From Palsa-504 sp963753225 (GTDB lineage: Bacteria; Actinomycetota; Actinomycetes; Streptosporangiales; Streptosporangiaceae): 64,000 nucleotides of DNA. The DNA lies in contig CAVWBQ010000024.1 of the NCBI GenBank assembly GCA_963753225.1, forward strand, positions 79,440 to 143,439, given 5' to 3'. Both the position numbers and the translations under genes were made by a program. The notes under the pieces were generated by a model. It did not search any database. It saw nothing but the letters and a program-made list of their open reading frames with translations, and was not told where the DNA came from. Below are positions 39,217 through 47,551 of the stretch, piece by piece. Position 1 is the stretch's first letter; each line of letters begins with the position of its first letter.

Positions 39217-39337
39217 CGCAACCCCCGTTCATAGCGCTTCACGTTTCCGGCCGGACTGCACCAGGGAAGATCCCGGCGGCCGGCCGTGTTCTGGGCATCG
39301 GCGGCTTGAAGGCTACAACAGGAGGGAGCGGGATCCG

Positions 39338-39733
39338 GTGGGTGTTGTCTTGGACGACGTGACACGCAGGCTCCTTGACGGCAAGAACTTCGCGACCGTG
39401 GCCACGGTGAATCCCGACGGCGGCCCGCAGACCTCGGTGGTATGGATCCTGCGCGACGGCGACACGGTGCTGTTCTCGGCGATCGCGACCCGGCGCAAGG
39501 TGCTCAACCTGACCAGGGACGCGCGGATCAGCCTGACCGTGTTCGACACCGCGAACCCGTACCAGTCTGTGGAGCTCCGCGGCACCGCCGAGCTGAGCGG
39601 GGACCCCGGCAAATCGCTCTCCAGGACGCTGTCGCAGAAGTACCTCGGCGAGGACCCGCCGCCCGAACCCGACGAGCTCACCCGCGTGGTCGTTCGGGTC
39701 ATACCGCTGCGGGTCAACGCCTTCTCCGCCTAA
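39338..39733 (+). CDS. PPOX-class F420/FMN-dependent split-barrel oxidoreductase
   Basis: A 131-residue split beta-barrel protein from GTG 39338, nine bases after GGAGGGAG. The FATVATVNPDGGPQTSVVW opening, TVLFSAIATRRKVLNLTRD (cofactor phosphate binding) and RISLTVFDTANPYQSVELRG are typical of F420-dependent TIGR03618-type PPOX enzymes of actinobacteria. The substrate is unknown. Confidence 0.87.
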   Translation: MGVVLDDVTRRLLDGKNFATVATVNPDGGPQTSVVWILRDGDTVLFSAIATRRKVLNLTRDARISLTVFDTANPYQSVELRGTAELSGDPGKSLSRTLSQKYLGEDPPPEPDELTRVVVRVIPLRVNAFSA

Positions 39734-39810
39734 GGACACAGGTATCCGCCCCGCGCCGGCCCGGTCTGCCGGTCCGGGGCTAGCGGCCCGGCCGGCCGGT
39801 TGTTAGTCTG

Positions 39811-39828
39811 AATAAGTAAACTGTTTAT
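39811..39828 (+). promoter_or_regulatory. TAAAC-T-GTTTA operator-like palindrome before the thiolase
   Basis: AATAAGTAAACTGTTTAT contains TAAAC/GTTTA arms (39817-39821, 39823-39827) in an AT-rich patch 15-30 bp before the thiolase start. It resembles TetR-type operators of beta-oxidation genes, but no regulator is adjacent. Confidence 0.35.
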
Positions 39829-39842
39829 GCCGGGAGGTCTGC

Positions 39843-41003
39843 ATGTCTGCACGTGACGCCGTTATCGTCGACGCGGTACGGACGCCGGTCGGCAAGCGGA
39901 ACGGCTCACTCGCCAAGTACCACGCCGTGGACCTTTCGGCCCATGTGCTGAACGCGCTGGTGGCGCGGAACGGCTTCGACCCCGCCGTGGTCGACGACGT
40001 GATCTGGGGCTGCGTCCAGCAGGTCGGCCAGCAGGCCGGCAACGTGGGCCGGATGGCCGTGCTAGCCGCGAGCTGGCCGGAGTCGGTGCCGGGCACCACC
40101 GTGGACCGCCAGTGCGGCTCGTCCCAGCAGACCATCCACTTCGCCGCGGCCGGGCTGGTCTCGGGCCAGTACGACGTGGCCGTCGCGGGCGGCGTCGAGA
40201 TCATGAGCGCGGTTCCCCTCGGGGCGATGGCCATGTTCAAGGACCTGGGCCGCCCGGGCGGCCCGAAGGTGCGCGAGCGCTACGGCGTCACCTTCAACCA
40301 GGGCATCGGCGCGGAGATGATGGCCGAGAAGTGGGGCCTGTCCCGCGACCAGCTCGACGAGTTCTCCAGCGCCTCGCACGCCAAGCTGGCCGCCGCGACC
40401 GACGAGGGCCAGCTGGCCGGCCAGATCGCCCCGGTCGAGTTGCCGGAGGGCCAGGTTCTCTCCGCCGACGAGGGCCTGCGCCGGGGGACCAGCCCGGAGA
40501 AGCTGGCCGGGCTCAAGCCGGTCTTCAAGGAGGACGGCGTCATCCACGCGGGCAACTCCTCGCAGATCAGCGACGGAGCCGCGGCGGTGCTGATGATGAC
40601 CTCGGACAAGGCCAGCGAGCTCGGCCTGACCCCGCTGGCCCGGGTGCACACCGCGGTGCTGGCCGGCGACGACCCGGTGATCATGCTGACCGCGCCGATC
40701 CCGGCCACCCTCAAGGCGCTGAAGAAGTCCGGCCTGTCCATCGGCGACATCGGCGCGTACGAGGTCAACGAGGCGTTCGCCCCGGTGCCGCTGGCCTGGC
40801 TGGCCGAGACCGGCGCCGACCCGGCCCGGCTCAACCCGGGCGGCGGCGCCATCGCCATCGGGCACCCGCTCGGCGCGTCCGGCGCCCGGCTGATGACCGC
40901 GCTCGTCCACCACATGACGGCCGAAGGTATCCAGTACGGCCTGCAGACCATGTGCGAGGGCGGCGGCATGGCCAACGCCACCATCCTCGAGCACATCGCC
41001 TGA
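39843..41003 (+). CDS. acetyl-CoA C-acyltransferase (thiolase)
   Basis: A 386-residue type II thiolase. The nucleophile is Cys91 in DRQCGSSQQ, the second pair is GHPLGASGARL (His) and TMCEGGGMANA (Cys), and NEAFAPVPLAW carries the conserved Asn-Glu. It cleaves 3-ketoacyl-CoA with CoA, or condenses acetyl-CoA. The specific pathway is not clear because no other beta-oxidation gene is adjacent. GGGAGG precedes ATG 39843. Confidence 0.93.
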   Translation: MSARDAVIVDAVRTPVGKRNGSLAKYHAVDLSAHVLNALVARNGFDPAVVDDVIWGCVQQVGQQAGNVGRMAVLAASWPESVPGTTVDRQCGSSQQTIHFAAAGLVSGQYDVAVAGGVEIMSAVPLGAMAMFKDLGRPGGPKVRERYGVTFNQGIGAEMMAEKWGLSRDQLDEFSSASHAKLAAATDEGQLAGQIAPVELPEGQVLSADEGLRRGTSPEKLAGLKPVFKEDGVIHAGNSSQISDGAAAVLMMTSDKASELGLTPLARVHTAVLAGDDPVIMLTAPIPATLKALKKSGLSIGDIGAYEVNEAFAPVPLAWLAETGADPARLNPGGGAIAIGHPLGASGARLMTALVHHMTAEGIQYGLQTMCEGGGMANATILEHIA

Positions 41004-41044
41004 CCGTCGCGACGCACTGGTACCGCGATACGGCGCGGGCTTTT

Positions 41045-41097
41045 GGGGTGAGGGGGCCCTCGCCCCCGGCTATCGGGGGCGAGGGCCCCCTCACCCC
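41045..41097. terminator. 23-bp perfect GC hairpin after the thiolase
   Basis: The arms 41045-41067 and 41075-41097 are exact inverted repeats (GGGGTGAGGGGGCCCTCGCC and so on) with a 7-base loop, preceded by TTTT. It is much longer than needed for termination, so it may also be a dispersed palindromic element. Confidence 0.7.
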
Positions 41098-41173
41098 ATC
41101 GGACGGCCCACATCCGGATGCAGCTGTGAAACGTGAGGCTAGCGGGTTCCGACGGGCGGCCAATTAACCGTCA

Positions 41174-41227
41174 CGATGCCACATCGTGGCGGTTATGACC
41201 GCATCAATGCCACATCGTGGCGGTTGC
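41174..41227. repeat. paired palindromic repeats ATGCCACATCGTGGCGGTT
   Basis: ATGCCACATCGTGGCGGTT is present at about 41175 and 41209. The first copy lies in CACGATG-CCA-CATCGTG, an inverted repeat. Two phased copies 34 bp apart suggest a regulator site pair. Confidence 0.6.
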
Positions 41228-41324
41228 GCACCGGGCCGCGATGCCGCCGGTGCCGGTCGATGTCAGCACGTTCTCCGCACCAGTCCCACGAAACACACCC
41301 GCACCAGGCCCGCCCACAGGCTTG

Positions 41325-41472
41325 TCGCCCCGCCGCCGTTACCGCCCCGCCGCCGTTACCGCCCCGCCGCTGTTACCGCCCCGCCGCTGTTACCGCCCCG
41401 CCGCCGTTACCGCCCCGCCGCTGTTACCGCCCCGCCTCCATACTCCGCCGCCGCCGTTACCGCCCCGCCGCC
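41325..41472 (+). repeat. 17-bp minisatellite
   Basis: GTTACCGCCCCGCCGCC/T units start at 41338, 41355, 41372, 41389, 41406 and 41423, with another at 41456. The frame is not conserved (17 bp), so the open frames through it are unlikely to be genes. Confidence 0.93.
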
Positions 41473-41605
41473 GGGGGACAGGCTGCCGTCCGTGCTCTGG
41501 CCAGCCCGTCATTTGTTGCACTCTTGTGCTGTATCCGGTGTATCTGGAGCCGCGATCCTTTCTCTGTAGATCAGGACGGCGCCAAGTACCGGGTGGAGGG
41601 GAGCC

Positions 41606-41755
41606 ATGAGCCGACTCTCGTTCGGCCAGGACGCTCCGATGTCCCCCGCCGGCCTGGCCCGGAAATCGCCGTCTGGGCGCGGCGCGCCAAGTGGCGCCCG
41701 GCGCCAGAGAAACCTGACATACTTCCGCGCAATATTGAACCCGCCGGGACTCTAG
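41606..41755 (+). CDS. possible 49-residue ORF
   Basis: ATG 41606 follows GGAGGGGAG with good spacing and encodes a basic peptide (MSRLSFGQDAPMSPAGLARK, then SPSGRGAPSGARRQRNLTYF) ending 16 bp before the exported-protein gene. It has no recognised domain. It could be a leader peptide of the downstream three-gene unit or chance. Confidence 0.25.
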   Translation: MSRLSFGQDAPMSPAGLARKSPSGRGAPSGARRQRNLTYFRAILNPPGL

Positions 41756-41771
41756 GTGCGTAGGACCCCAC

Positions 41772-42599
41772 ATGAAACGTAATACGCCGCTCATAACGCT
41801 GCTGGCCGGTGCCGCGCTCGGCGTCATCTTGCTGATCGCCAGCATGCTCTCGACCCCCTCCAGCACGCCGGTGAGCTACTCGGCCGCGGCCGCGTCGCCC
41901 GCCGCGCCCTCGTCGCCGTCGCCCGCGTCGCCCGCCGCGCCCTCGTCGCCGTCGCCCGCGTCGCCCGCCGCGCCTTCGTCGCCCGCCCCTGCCGCCACCG
42001 AGTCGTCACCGGGCTCGTCGGCCGCGGTGTCCGCGCCCGCGGTGTCCGCGCCCGCGGTGTCCGCGCCCGCGGTCGCCGCCTCGCCCGAGCCCACGAGGAC
42101 GACGCCGACCAGGGCCAACTACGCGGGCCGGGTCGGTGGCGGTGGCGGGTCGGTCGCGGTGTCGGTTCACGGCGACAAGGCGGTCGCGTACGTCTGCAAC
42201 GGCTCGACCGTCGAGGGGTGGATGAGGGGCAAGGTGCAGAACGGGAAGCTGGTCCTGACCGGTAAGAACAAGGCCCACCTCACCGCGTCCTACCACGCCG
42301 GCAAGGTGTCCGGGGACGTCGATGCCCACGGCACCGACTACAGCTTCTCCGTGTCCACGGTGAACAAGCCGTCGGGCCTGTACCAGGCCACCGCGAAGGT
42401 ACAGGGCAAGACGATCAAGGCCGGCTGGATCGTGCTGGGCGACGGCACGCAGATCGGCTCCCTGGAAATCGACGCCGGCTCGGACACGCCGACCGCCGTG
42501 ACGGCGCCAAAGCTCGACGTGGCCACGATGACCGCGCGGGTCGGCGGCCTCGTCCTGCATGCCGTTCCGGTCAGCGGCGTCACCGGCACCGGATTCTGA
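41772..42599 (+). CDS. exported Ser/Pro/Ala-rich protein with C-terminal beta domain
   Basis: A 275-residue protein. One N-terminal hydrophobic helix (residues about 7-26, LITLLAGAALGVILLIASML) acts as a signal or anchor. A 75-residue linker follows, made of PAAPSSPSPAS repeats and SAPAV repeats. The globular part starts at about residue 118 (NYAGRVGGGGGSVAVSVHGD) and contains AYVCNGSTVEGWMRGKVQNG and DYSFSVSTVNKPSGLYQAT, a small beta structure. Its neighbours downstream encode a membrane protein and a Rieske protein, so it may be the outward partner of a redox module. Confidence 0.72.
   Translation: MKRNTPLITLLAGAALGVILLIASMLSTPSSTPVSYSAAAASPAAPSSPSPASPAAPSSPSPASPAAPSSPAPAATESSPGSSAAVSAPAVSAPAVSAPAVAASPEPTRTTPTRANYAGRVGGGGGSVAVSVHGDKAVAYVCNGSTVEGWMRGKVQNGKLVLTGKNKAHLTASYHAGKVSGDVDAHGTDYSFSVSTVNKPSGLYQATAKVQGKTIKAGWIVLGDGTQIGSLEIDAGSDTPTAVTAPKLDVATMTARVGGLVLHAVPVSGVTGTGF
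41885..42083 (+). repeat. in-frame 33-bp and 15-bp tandem repeats in the exported protein
   Basis: GCCGCGCCCTCGTCGCCGTC units with a 33-bp period cover about 41900-41990, and GCGGTGTCCGCGCCC (15 bp) is repeated three to four times at about 42024-42083. Both keep the frame. Confidence 0.88.
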
Positions 42600-42635
42600 C
42601 CAAGCCCCATACGTTCGGCACCCACGGAGACGATC

Positions 42636-43217
42636 ATGACCGCACCACCAACCGCGCCCTACCCGCTCCCGCGGAAACGCCCTGCCTCGACCGCGTCCAT
42701 GCTGATCGTGCCCAGCCTGATCGGCGCGCTGGTCGCGCTGGCCCTGGGAATATACGGGCGCGTGCACAGCCCGACCGGCATCGCCATCAACATTGCGGGC
42801 TTCTCCAGCCCGGGCACGGTGAAGTCGTGGCTCGCCACCGGCGCGACGGTGTTCGCGATAGTCCAGGTGGTTTCGGCCCTGGTGATGTACGGGAAGGTCC
42901 CGCGGGTCACCGCGCCCGACTGGATCGGCGGGCTGCACCGCTGGTCGGGCCGGATCGCGTTCCTGCTGGCCGTGCCGGTCGCGATCCACTGCCTCTACGC
43001 GCTGGGCTTCCAGCAGTACAGCACCCGCGTCCTGCTCCACTCCGTGTTCGGCTGCCTGTTCTTCGGCGCGTTCGCGGTTAAGATGCTGATCCTGCCCAAG
43101 CGCGACTTGCCCGGCTGGGTGCTGCCGGTCGTGGGCGCCGTGGTGTTCACGTTGCTGGTCGTCATCTGGCTAACGTCCGCCTTCTGGTTCTTTTCCACGT
43201 TCGGCATCAAGCGCTGA
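42636..43217 (+). CDS. DUF6529-like multi-helix membrane protein (b561-like)
   Basis: A 193-residue protein with four to five hydrophobic helices (about 24-44, 65-86, 104-124, 132-150, 160-185). His residues in GGLHRWSGRIAFLLAVPVAI, VPVAIHCLYALGF and LLHSVFGCLFFG lie at helix ends, as in di-haem cytochrome b561/ferric reductase-like proteins. GGAG lies before ATG 42636. The gene 12 bp downstream encodes a Rieske protein. Haem binding is inferred, not shown. Confidence 0.78.
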   Translation: MTAPPTAPYPLPRKRPASTASMLIVPSLIGALVALALGIYGRVHSPTGIAINIAGFSSPGTVKSWLATGATVFAIVQVVSALVMYGKVPRVTAPDWIGGLHRWSGRIAFLLAVPVAIHCLYALGFQQYSTRVLLHSVFGCLFFGAFAVKMLILPKRDLPGWVLPVVGAVVFTLLVVIWLTSAFWFFSTFGIKR

Positions 43218-43228
43218 GGAGTCTACGT

Positions 43229-43723
43229 ATGGCCGAGCCCAGCGACCCCGCGTCCGGCGTCGCGGCGTCTAGCCGGCGCACCATGCTGGCCTGCGCCGGC
43301 GCCGCGTGCGCCGCCGTGCTGGCCGGATGCAGCAAGTACAACTCCAACAACGGCGGGATAGCGGGCAGCCAGCCCGCGCCGCCCGCCTCCTCGTCGGCCG
43401 CGCCGGCCGGCTCGGGATCCGGCGCGCCCGCCGCGCCCGCCGCGCTGGCCAGTACCTCCGACGTCCCGGTCGGCGGCGGCAAGATCCTGGCCGACAAGAA
43501 GATCGTGATCACCCAGCCGCAGTCCGGCGCGTTCCACGCCTTCAGCGCGGTGTGCACCCACGCGGGGTGCACCGTCGGCAGCGTGTCGGGTGGCACGATC
43601 AACTGCCCGTGCCACGGCAGCAGGTTCAACATCAGCACCGGCGCGGTCGTCAACGGCCCGGCCACGTCCCCGCTGCCCGCGGTCAGCATCAAGGTGCAGG
43701 GTACGTCGATCGTCCAAGCTTGA
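43229..43723 (+). CDS. exported Rieske [2Fe-2S] protein
   Basis: A 164-residue protein with a Tat-like SRRTMLACAGA motif and lipobox LAGC (Cys34), so a membrane-anchored lipoprotein outside the cell. A Pro/Ala/Ser linker leads to the Rieske domain: CTHAGC (Cys109, His111, Cys114) and CPCHGS (Cys126, Cys128, His129). Both cluster ligand pairs and the disulfide pair are present. It starts 12 bp after the membrane protein and is not part of a bc1/b6f operon, so it likely serves an accessory electron-transfer unit. Confidence 0.9.
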   Translation: MAEPSDPASGVAASSRRTMLACAGAACAAVLAGCSKYNSNNGGIAGSQPAPPASSSAAPAGSGSGAPAAPAALASTSDVPVGGGKILADKKIVITQPQSGAFHAFSAVCTHAGCTVGSVSGGTINCPCHGSRFNISTGAVVNGPATSPLPAVSIKVQGTSIVQA

Positions 43724-43793
43724 CTTACTGGCCCGAACGGGTGCCCTTTCCCGCTCCCGGGACGACTAGGGGCAACCCGGGTAGCCTGGCTAC

Positions 43794-44990
43794 GTGAAGG
43801 CGGGAGGATCCCTCGTCCTGGCCGCGGACGCCGGTGCGGCGGCGCGCCGGGCCGTGAGTGAGGCCCGGGCATCGCTCGGCGCGCTCCCGCCTTCGTTCGC
43901 GGTGCTGTTCGCCTCGGCTCATTTCTCCGCCTCGGCCCCCGCCCTGGTGGCGGCGGTGGCCGAGGAGACCGGCGGCGTGCCGCTGATCGGATGCGTGGCG
44001 CAGGCGGTGGCAGGCGCCGCCCGGGAGATTGAGTCCGAGCCCGCCGTTTCCCTCTGGCTCGCCGCGGACCTCGGCCCGGTCGAGACGTTCGCCATGGAGT
44101 TCGTCCGGACCGCGAGCGGCGGCGCGTTCGGCGGCTACCGGTTCACGCCCCGCGAGGGCTCCCCGGAACCAGCAGATCCCGCGGGGATTCACCTGATGGT
44201 CTGCGACCCGTTCACGTTCCCGGCCGGTGACCTGCTGGCCCACCTGAACCGGCACGTGCCGGGGGCCGTGGTGATGGGCGGGATGGCCAGCGGCGGGCTG
44301 CGGTCCGGGCAGAGCCTGCTGTTCCTTGACGACCGGGTGATCACCCACGGCGCCGTCGGCGCCCACCTGCCGCGGGCCGGCATCCATCCGCTGGTGGCCC
44401 AGGGATGCCGTCCGGTCGGGGACCCGTACACCGTCACCCAGGCGGACGGCAACCTGATCATGGAGCTCGGCGGCCGCCCGCCGCTGGCACGGCTGCAGGA
44501 CCTGGCAGATGCGCTTCCGGTCCGCGAGCAGGAGCTCCTCGCCCGGGGCGCGCACCTGGGCATCGTCATCGACGAGTACCAGGCCGAACCCGGCCAGGGC
44601 GACTTCCTGGTCCGCGGCATCGCCGGCGCCGATCCCGAGTCGGGCGCCATCGCGGTGGGCGGCGAGCTCGAGGTGGGCCAGACCGTCCAGTTCCACGTCA
44701 GGGACGCCCGTTCGGCCGATGAGGATCTGCGGCGCACCCTGGTGCGGGAAGCCGCCGCGCTGGGCGGCCGGCCGGTGGCCGGGGCGCTGCTGTTCACCTG
44801 CACCGGCCGCGGCACGCGCATGTTCGCTCAACCGGACCACGACACCGGGCTCCTGGCCCAGGCGCTGGGCCAGATCCCGGTGGCCGGGTTCTTCTGCGAC
44901 GGGGAACTCGGACCTGTCGGCGGGAAGAACTTCCTGCACACCTTCACCGCGTCGATCGCCCTCTTCCCGGAAACAGAGTTCCCGGGATAA
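43794..44990 (+). CDS. FIST-domain sensory protein
   Basis: A 398-residue protein with FIST N (ALPPSFAVLFASAHFSASAP, GGVPLIGCVAQAVAGAAREI) and FIST C (GRGTRMFAQPDHDTGLLAQA, IPVAGFFCDGELGPVGGKNF) domains. The family is thought to bind small ligands such as amino acids. Here it stands alone, without kinase or cyclase domains. GTG 43794 follows GGTAGCCT closely, so the message may be leaderless. Confidence 0.88.
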   Translation: MKAGGSLVLAADAGAAARRAVSEARASLGALPPSFAVLFASAHFSASAPALVAAVAEETGGVPLIGCVAQAVAGAAREIESEPAVSLWLAADLGPVETFAMEFVRTASGGAFGGYRFTPREGSPEPADPAGIHLMVCDPFTFPAGDLLAHLNRHVPGAVVMGGMASGGLRSGQSLLFLDDRVITHGAVGAHLPRAGIHPLVAQGCRPVGDPYTVTQADGNLIMELGGRPPLARLQDLADALPVREQELLARGAHLGIVIDEYQAEPGQGDFLVRGIAGADPESGAIAVGGELEVGQTVQFHVRDARSADEDLRRTLVREAAALGGRPVAGALLFTCTGRGTRMFAQPDHDTGLLAQALGQIPVAGFFCDGELGPVGGKNFLHTFTASIALFPETEFPG

Positions 44991-45037
44991 CGAACGGATG
45001 ACACCACGTGCCGCCGCGATGCACCACGAAGCCGCGA

Positions 45038-46651
45038 TCAGGCCAGGGTCTCGATGCTGAGGCTGATGGCGGCGCGATCACCGAGCAGCTGCCAGCAGGC
45101 CGGCGGCAGGGCGATCGTGAACTGACCAGGGCCGCTGAAGCTGAGCGGCGTCGTGGTGATGGGATCGGGCACCGAGGTGACCTGGTTGATGTCGACCTGC
45201 CACGCGGCCCATACGTGCTCGGCTCCGTCGTCGTCGTCCGGGCCGACGTCGACGACCAGGGTGTCCTGCCATTCAGGCATCGCCTCGAGGTGGTCGTGCC
45301 AGACGAAAAGACCGTGCTGCTCCTCTAGGTGGAGCACCTTGAGCTGCAGCGAGTAGCGGCAGCGCGGCGAGAACGGCCCGGGTTGCAGGTCTTCCCGCTG
45401 CATCTGCCTGGCCTGCGCCGGGTCGAGGAGGAAGACCGTCGTCAGCGGCGGGGTGGAGCCGCCGGCACCCGACCCGGGGGTCACCACGTCGTCCGAAGGG
45501 CCGGGGGCGCCGGCGGGCACGCGGGCGCCGGCGACCTTGCCGAGCTCGACCGGGCAGTAGTGGGCGGCCACCTGATCATCGATCAGCACGGGGAGCCCGC
45601 GGATGCTGACGCCGACCTCGGCCTGCCAGACGTCGAGCACGTCGGGGGACGTCGACGCGGGCAGCGCGTAATTGACCAGCCTGACGGTGGCCTTGCGCGT
45701 TCCGAACAGGAAACGGCGCAGGTTCTGATATCCCTCTTCTGAGTTCACCTCCCCGAACCTCCCGGAGTGCGAACGGTGCACGAACGTCCGGTTGGCGCCC
45801 CTGACATATGCATTGTCGATCTGCACCAGCCCGTCACTCTTGGGCCCTACCGCCTGGGAGACGATCCCGTAATCGGCAGCGTTGGTCCCGATCAGGCAGA
45901 ACACCCGGGAGGGATCGAAGCCGGTGATCTGGTGGGCATCCCAGCCGTCAGGCATGCCGGGGGTCACCGCGAGTTCGGCCGCGGGGGTCAGGTACTGGTA
46001 CATGACCTTCCGGTTGAAGATCTGGGCGTCGAACGGCGCGATCTGCGGCACGCCGATGTTCAGGCCGAGGACCCCGAACACGATGCCGTTGTGCGGGGTC
46101 GCGTAGGTAAAGAGCTTGTCGACCATGTCGCCGGCCGCGACACCGGAATCCGGGCACACCTTCTGGATCATGCTGCGGCAGATCAGGCCGCCCATTGAGT
46201 GCGCCACGAGCCACACCTTCGCGGGCGACGAACCGCCATTCTCCTGGTCGGTAAAGTCGGTCTTGGCCAGGACGAGCCGGACGAATGCGAGGAGGTTGCG
46301 GGCCGCGGCGGGCAGGTCGTAGGGAACGGCGGGGGCTCCGAAGGTATCCGCGGCCGGATCGTAGAACCGGTAGATCCATATCGAGGCCCGCGGCTGAGAG
46401 CCGTCGTCGCATCGGCTGAGGTACGCCTGCTGGCCGCCATGCACAGGGACGCGGTAATCCTCGTCCTCCATAAGCCGGACCAGAGGGCCCTCGAACTGGT
46501 AGAACTGCGGGTTGCCGTCGCCGTCCACCCGTACGTGCGTCGCGCCATCGTTGAAGCCGTAGAACGGGTCGTCGGTGGCCGTGTCGATTCCGGAGGTATT
46601 TCCGGAGAACCCCCGGACATAGATGACGGGATATGCCTGTGCGTTGGCCAT
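45038..46651 (-). CDS. alpha/beta hydrolase (PGAP1-like esterase/lipase)
   Basis: A 537-residue protein starting at ATG 46651 behind GGGAG. The nucleophile elbow is in KVWLVAHSMGGLICRSMIQK. YPVIYVRGFSG opens the fold and FVHRSHSGRFGEV is a candidate His region. TYATPHNGI is typical of esterases acting on lipids or GPI-like substrates. The last about 200 residues form a separate domain of unknown type. It has no signal peptide, so it is probably cytoplasmic. Confidence 0.83.
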   Translation of the reverse strand: MANAQAYPVIYVRGFSGNTSGIDTATDDPFYGFNDGATHVRVDGDGNPQFYQFEGPLVRLMEDEDYRVPVHGGQQAYLSRCDDGSQPRASIWIYRFYDPAADTFGAPAVPYDLPAAARNLLAFVRLVLAKTDFTDQENGGSSPAKVWLVAHSMGGLICRSMIQKVCPDSGVAAGDMVDKLFTYATPHNGIVFGVLGLNIGVPQIAPFDAQIFNRKVMYQYLTPAAELAVTPGMPDGWDAHQITGFDPSRVFCLIGTNAADYGIVSQAVGPKSDGLVQIDNAYVRGANRTFVHRSHSGRFGEVNSEEGYQNLRRFLFGTRKATVRLVNYALPASTSPDVLDVWQAEVGVSIRGLPVLIDDQVAAHYCPVELGKVAGARVPAGAPGPSDDVVTPGSGAGGSTPPLTTVFLLDPAQARQMQREDLQPGPFSPRCRYSLQLKVLHLEEQHGLFVWHDHLEAMPEWQDTLVVDVGPDDDDGAEHVWAAWQVDINQVTSVPDPITTTPLSFSGPGQFTIALPPACWQLLGDRAAISLSIETLA

Positions 46652-46750
46652 GTTCGCTCCCGGGTCAGGTAAATACTGCGACCTTAACCGGAGGCACCGG
46701 CGACGGCGCCTGATACATGCCATGGCCTGAGCAGGCCCGTCATTTGCGCG

Positions 46751-47518
46751 TCAGCGCGGGGCCATCCTGATCGCGCCGTCCAGCCGGATCGTCTCGCCGT
46801 TGAGCATCGGGTTCTCCACGATGTGCGCGGCCAGCGCGGCGTACTCGGCCGGCTGGCCCAGCCGCGCCGGGTGCGGCACCTGCGCGCCTAGCGACTTGAT
46901 CTGCTCCTCGGACAGCCCGCCGAGCAGCGGCGTCTGGAACAGGCCCGGTGCGATCGTCATCACCCGGATCTTCAGCCGGGCCAGGTCACGGGCGATCGGC
47001 AGCGTCATGCCGACGATGCCGCCCTTGGACGCGGAGTAGGCGGCCTGGCCGATCTGGCCGTCGAACGCCGCCACCGACGCGGTGTTCACGATCACGCCCC
47101 GCTCGCCGTCTTCCTCGGCCGCCTGGCTCATCCGGACCGCGGACAGCCGGATCGCGTTGAAGGTCCCGATGAGGTTGACCTGGATGACCCGGGTGAACGT
47201 GTCCAGCGGGAACGGGCCGTCCCTGCCCGCGGTCCGCGCGGCGTTGCCGATGCCCGCGCAGTTGACCAGGATCCGCGGCGGGCCGTCGGTCAGGGCGGCC
47301 ACCGCGTCGAGCGCCGCCTCCACGTCCTGCGGGCTGGTCACGTCGCCGGCCGCGAACGCGGCCCGGGGGCCGAGCTCCTTGGCGATCGCCGTGCCGTTCG
47401 AGCTGGGCAGGTCGAGGATGACCACCGACGCGCCCGCGTTGTGCAGCCTGGAGACGGTGGCAAGTCCGAGCCCGGACGCACCACCGGTGACCAGGGCTGC
47501 GCTTCCCGCGATTTTCAT
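46751..47518 (-). CDS. SDR, 3-hydroxyacyl-CoA dehydrogenase type
   Basis: A 255-residue short-chain dehydrogenase resembling HSD17B10/3-hydroxy-2-methylbutyryl-CoA dehydrogenase. It has ALVTGGASGLGLATVSRL, DLPSSNG (NAD-specific Asp), VNCAGIGNA, VNTASVAAFDGQIGQAAYSA with SK (Ser, Tyr, Lys) and APGLFQTPLL. It follows the FadR regulator on the same strand (33 bp), and a CaiB-type CoA-transferase is divergent, which together suggest branched or methyl-branched acyl-CoA breakdown. Confidence 0.88.
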   Translation of the reverse strand: MKIAGSAALVTGGASGLGLATVSRLHNAGASVVILDLPSSNGTAIAKELGPRAAFAAGDVTSPQDVEAALDAVAALTDGPPRILVNCAGIGNAARTAGRDGPFPLDTFTRVIQVNLIGTFNAIRLSAVRMSQAAEEDGERGVIVNTASVAAFDGQIGQAAYSASKGGIVGMTLPIARDLARLKIRVMTIAPGLFQTPLLGGLSEEQIKSLGAQVPHPARLGQPAEYAALAAHIVENPMLNGETIRLDGAIRMAPR

Positions 47519-47551
47519 TTGAGCCTCCTGTCGTAGTTGCCTATTGGACCG

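Noticed and set aside
41176..41763. Open frames across the 17-bp minisatellite
   Set aside because: The 17-bp period opens all three frames; no ribosome site, no domain, and different frames are equally open.
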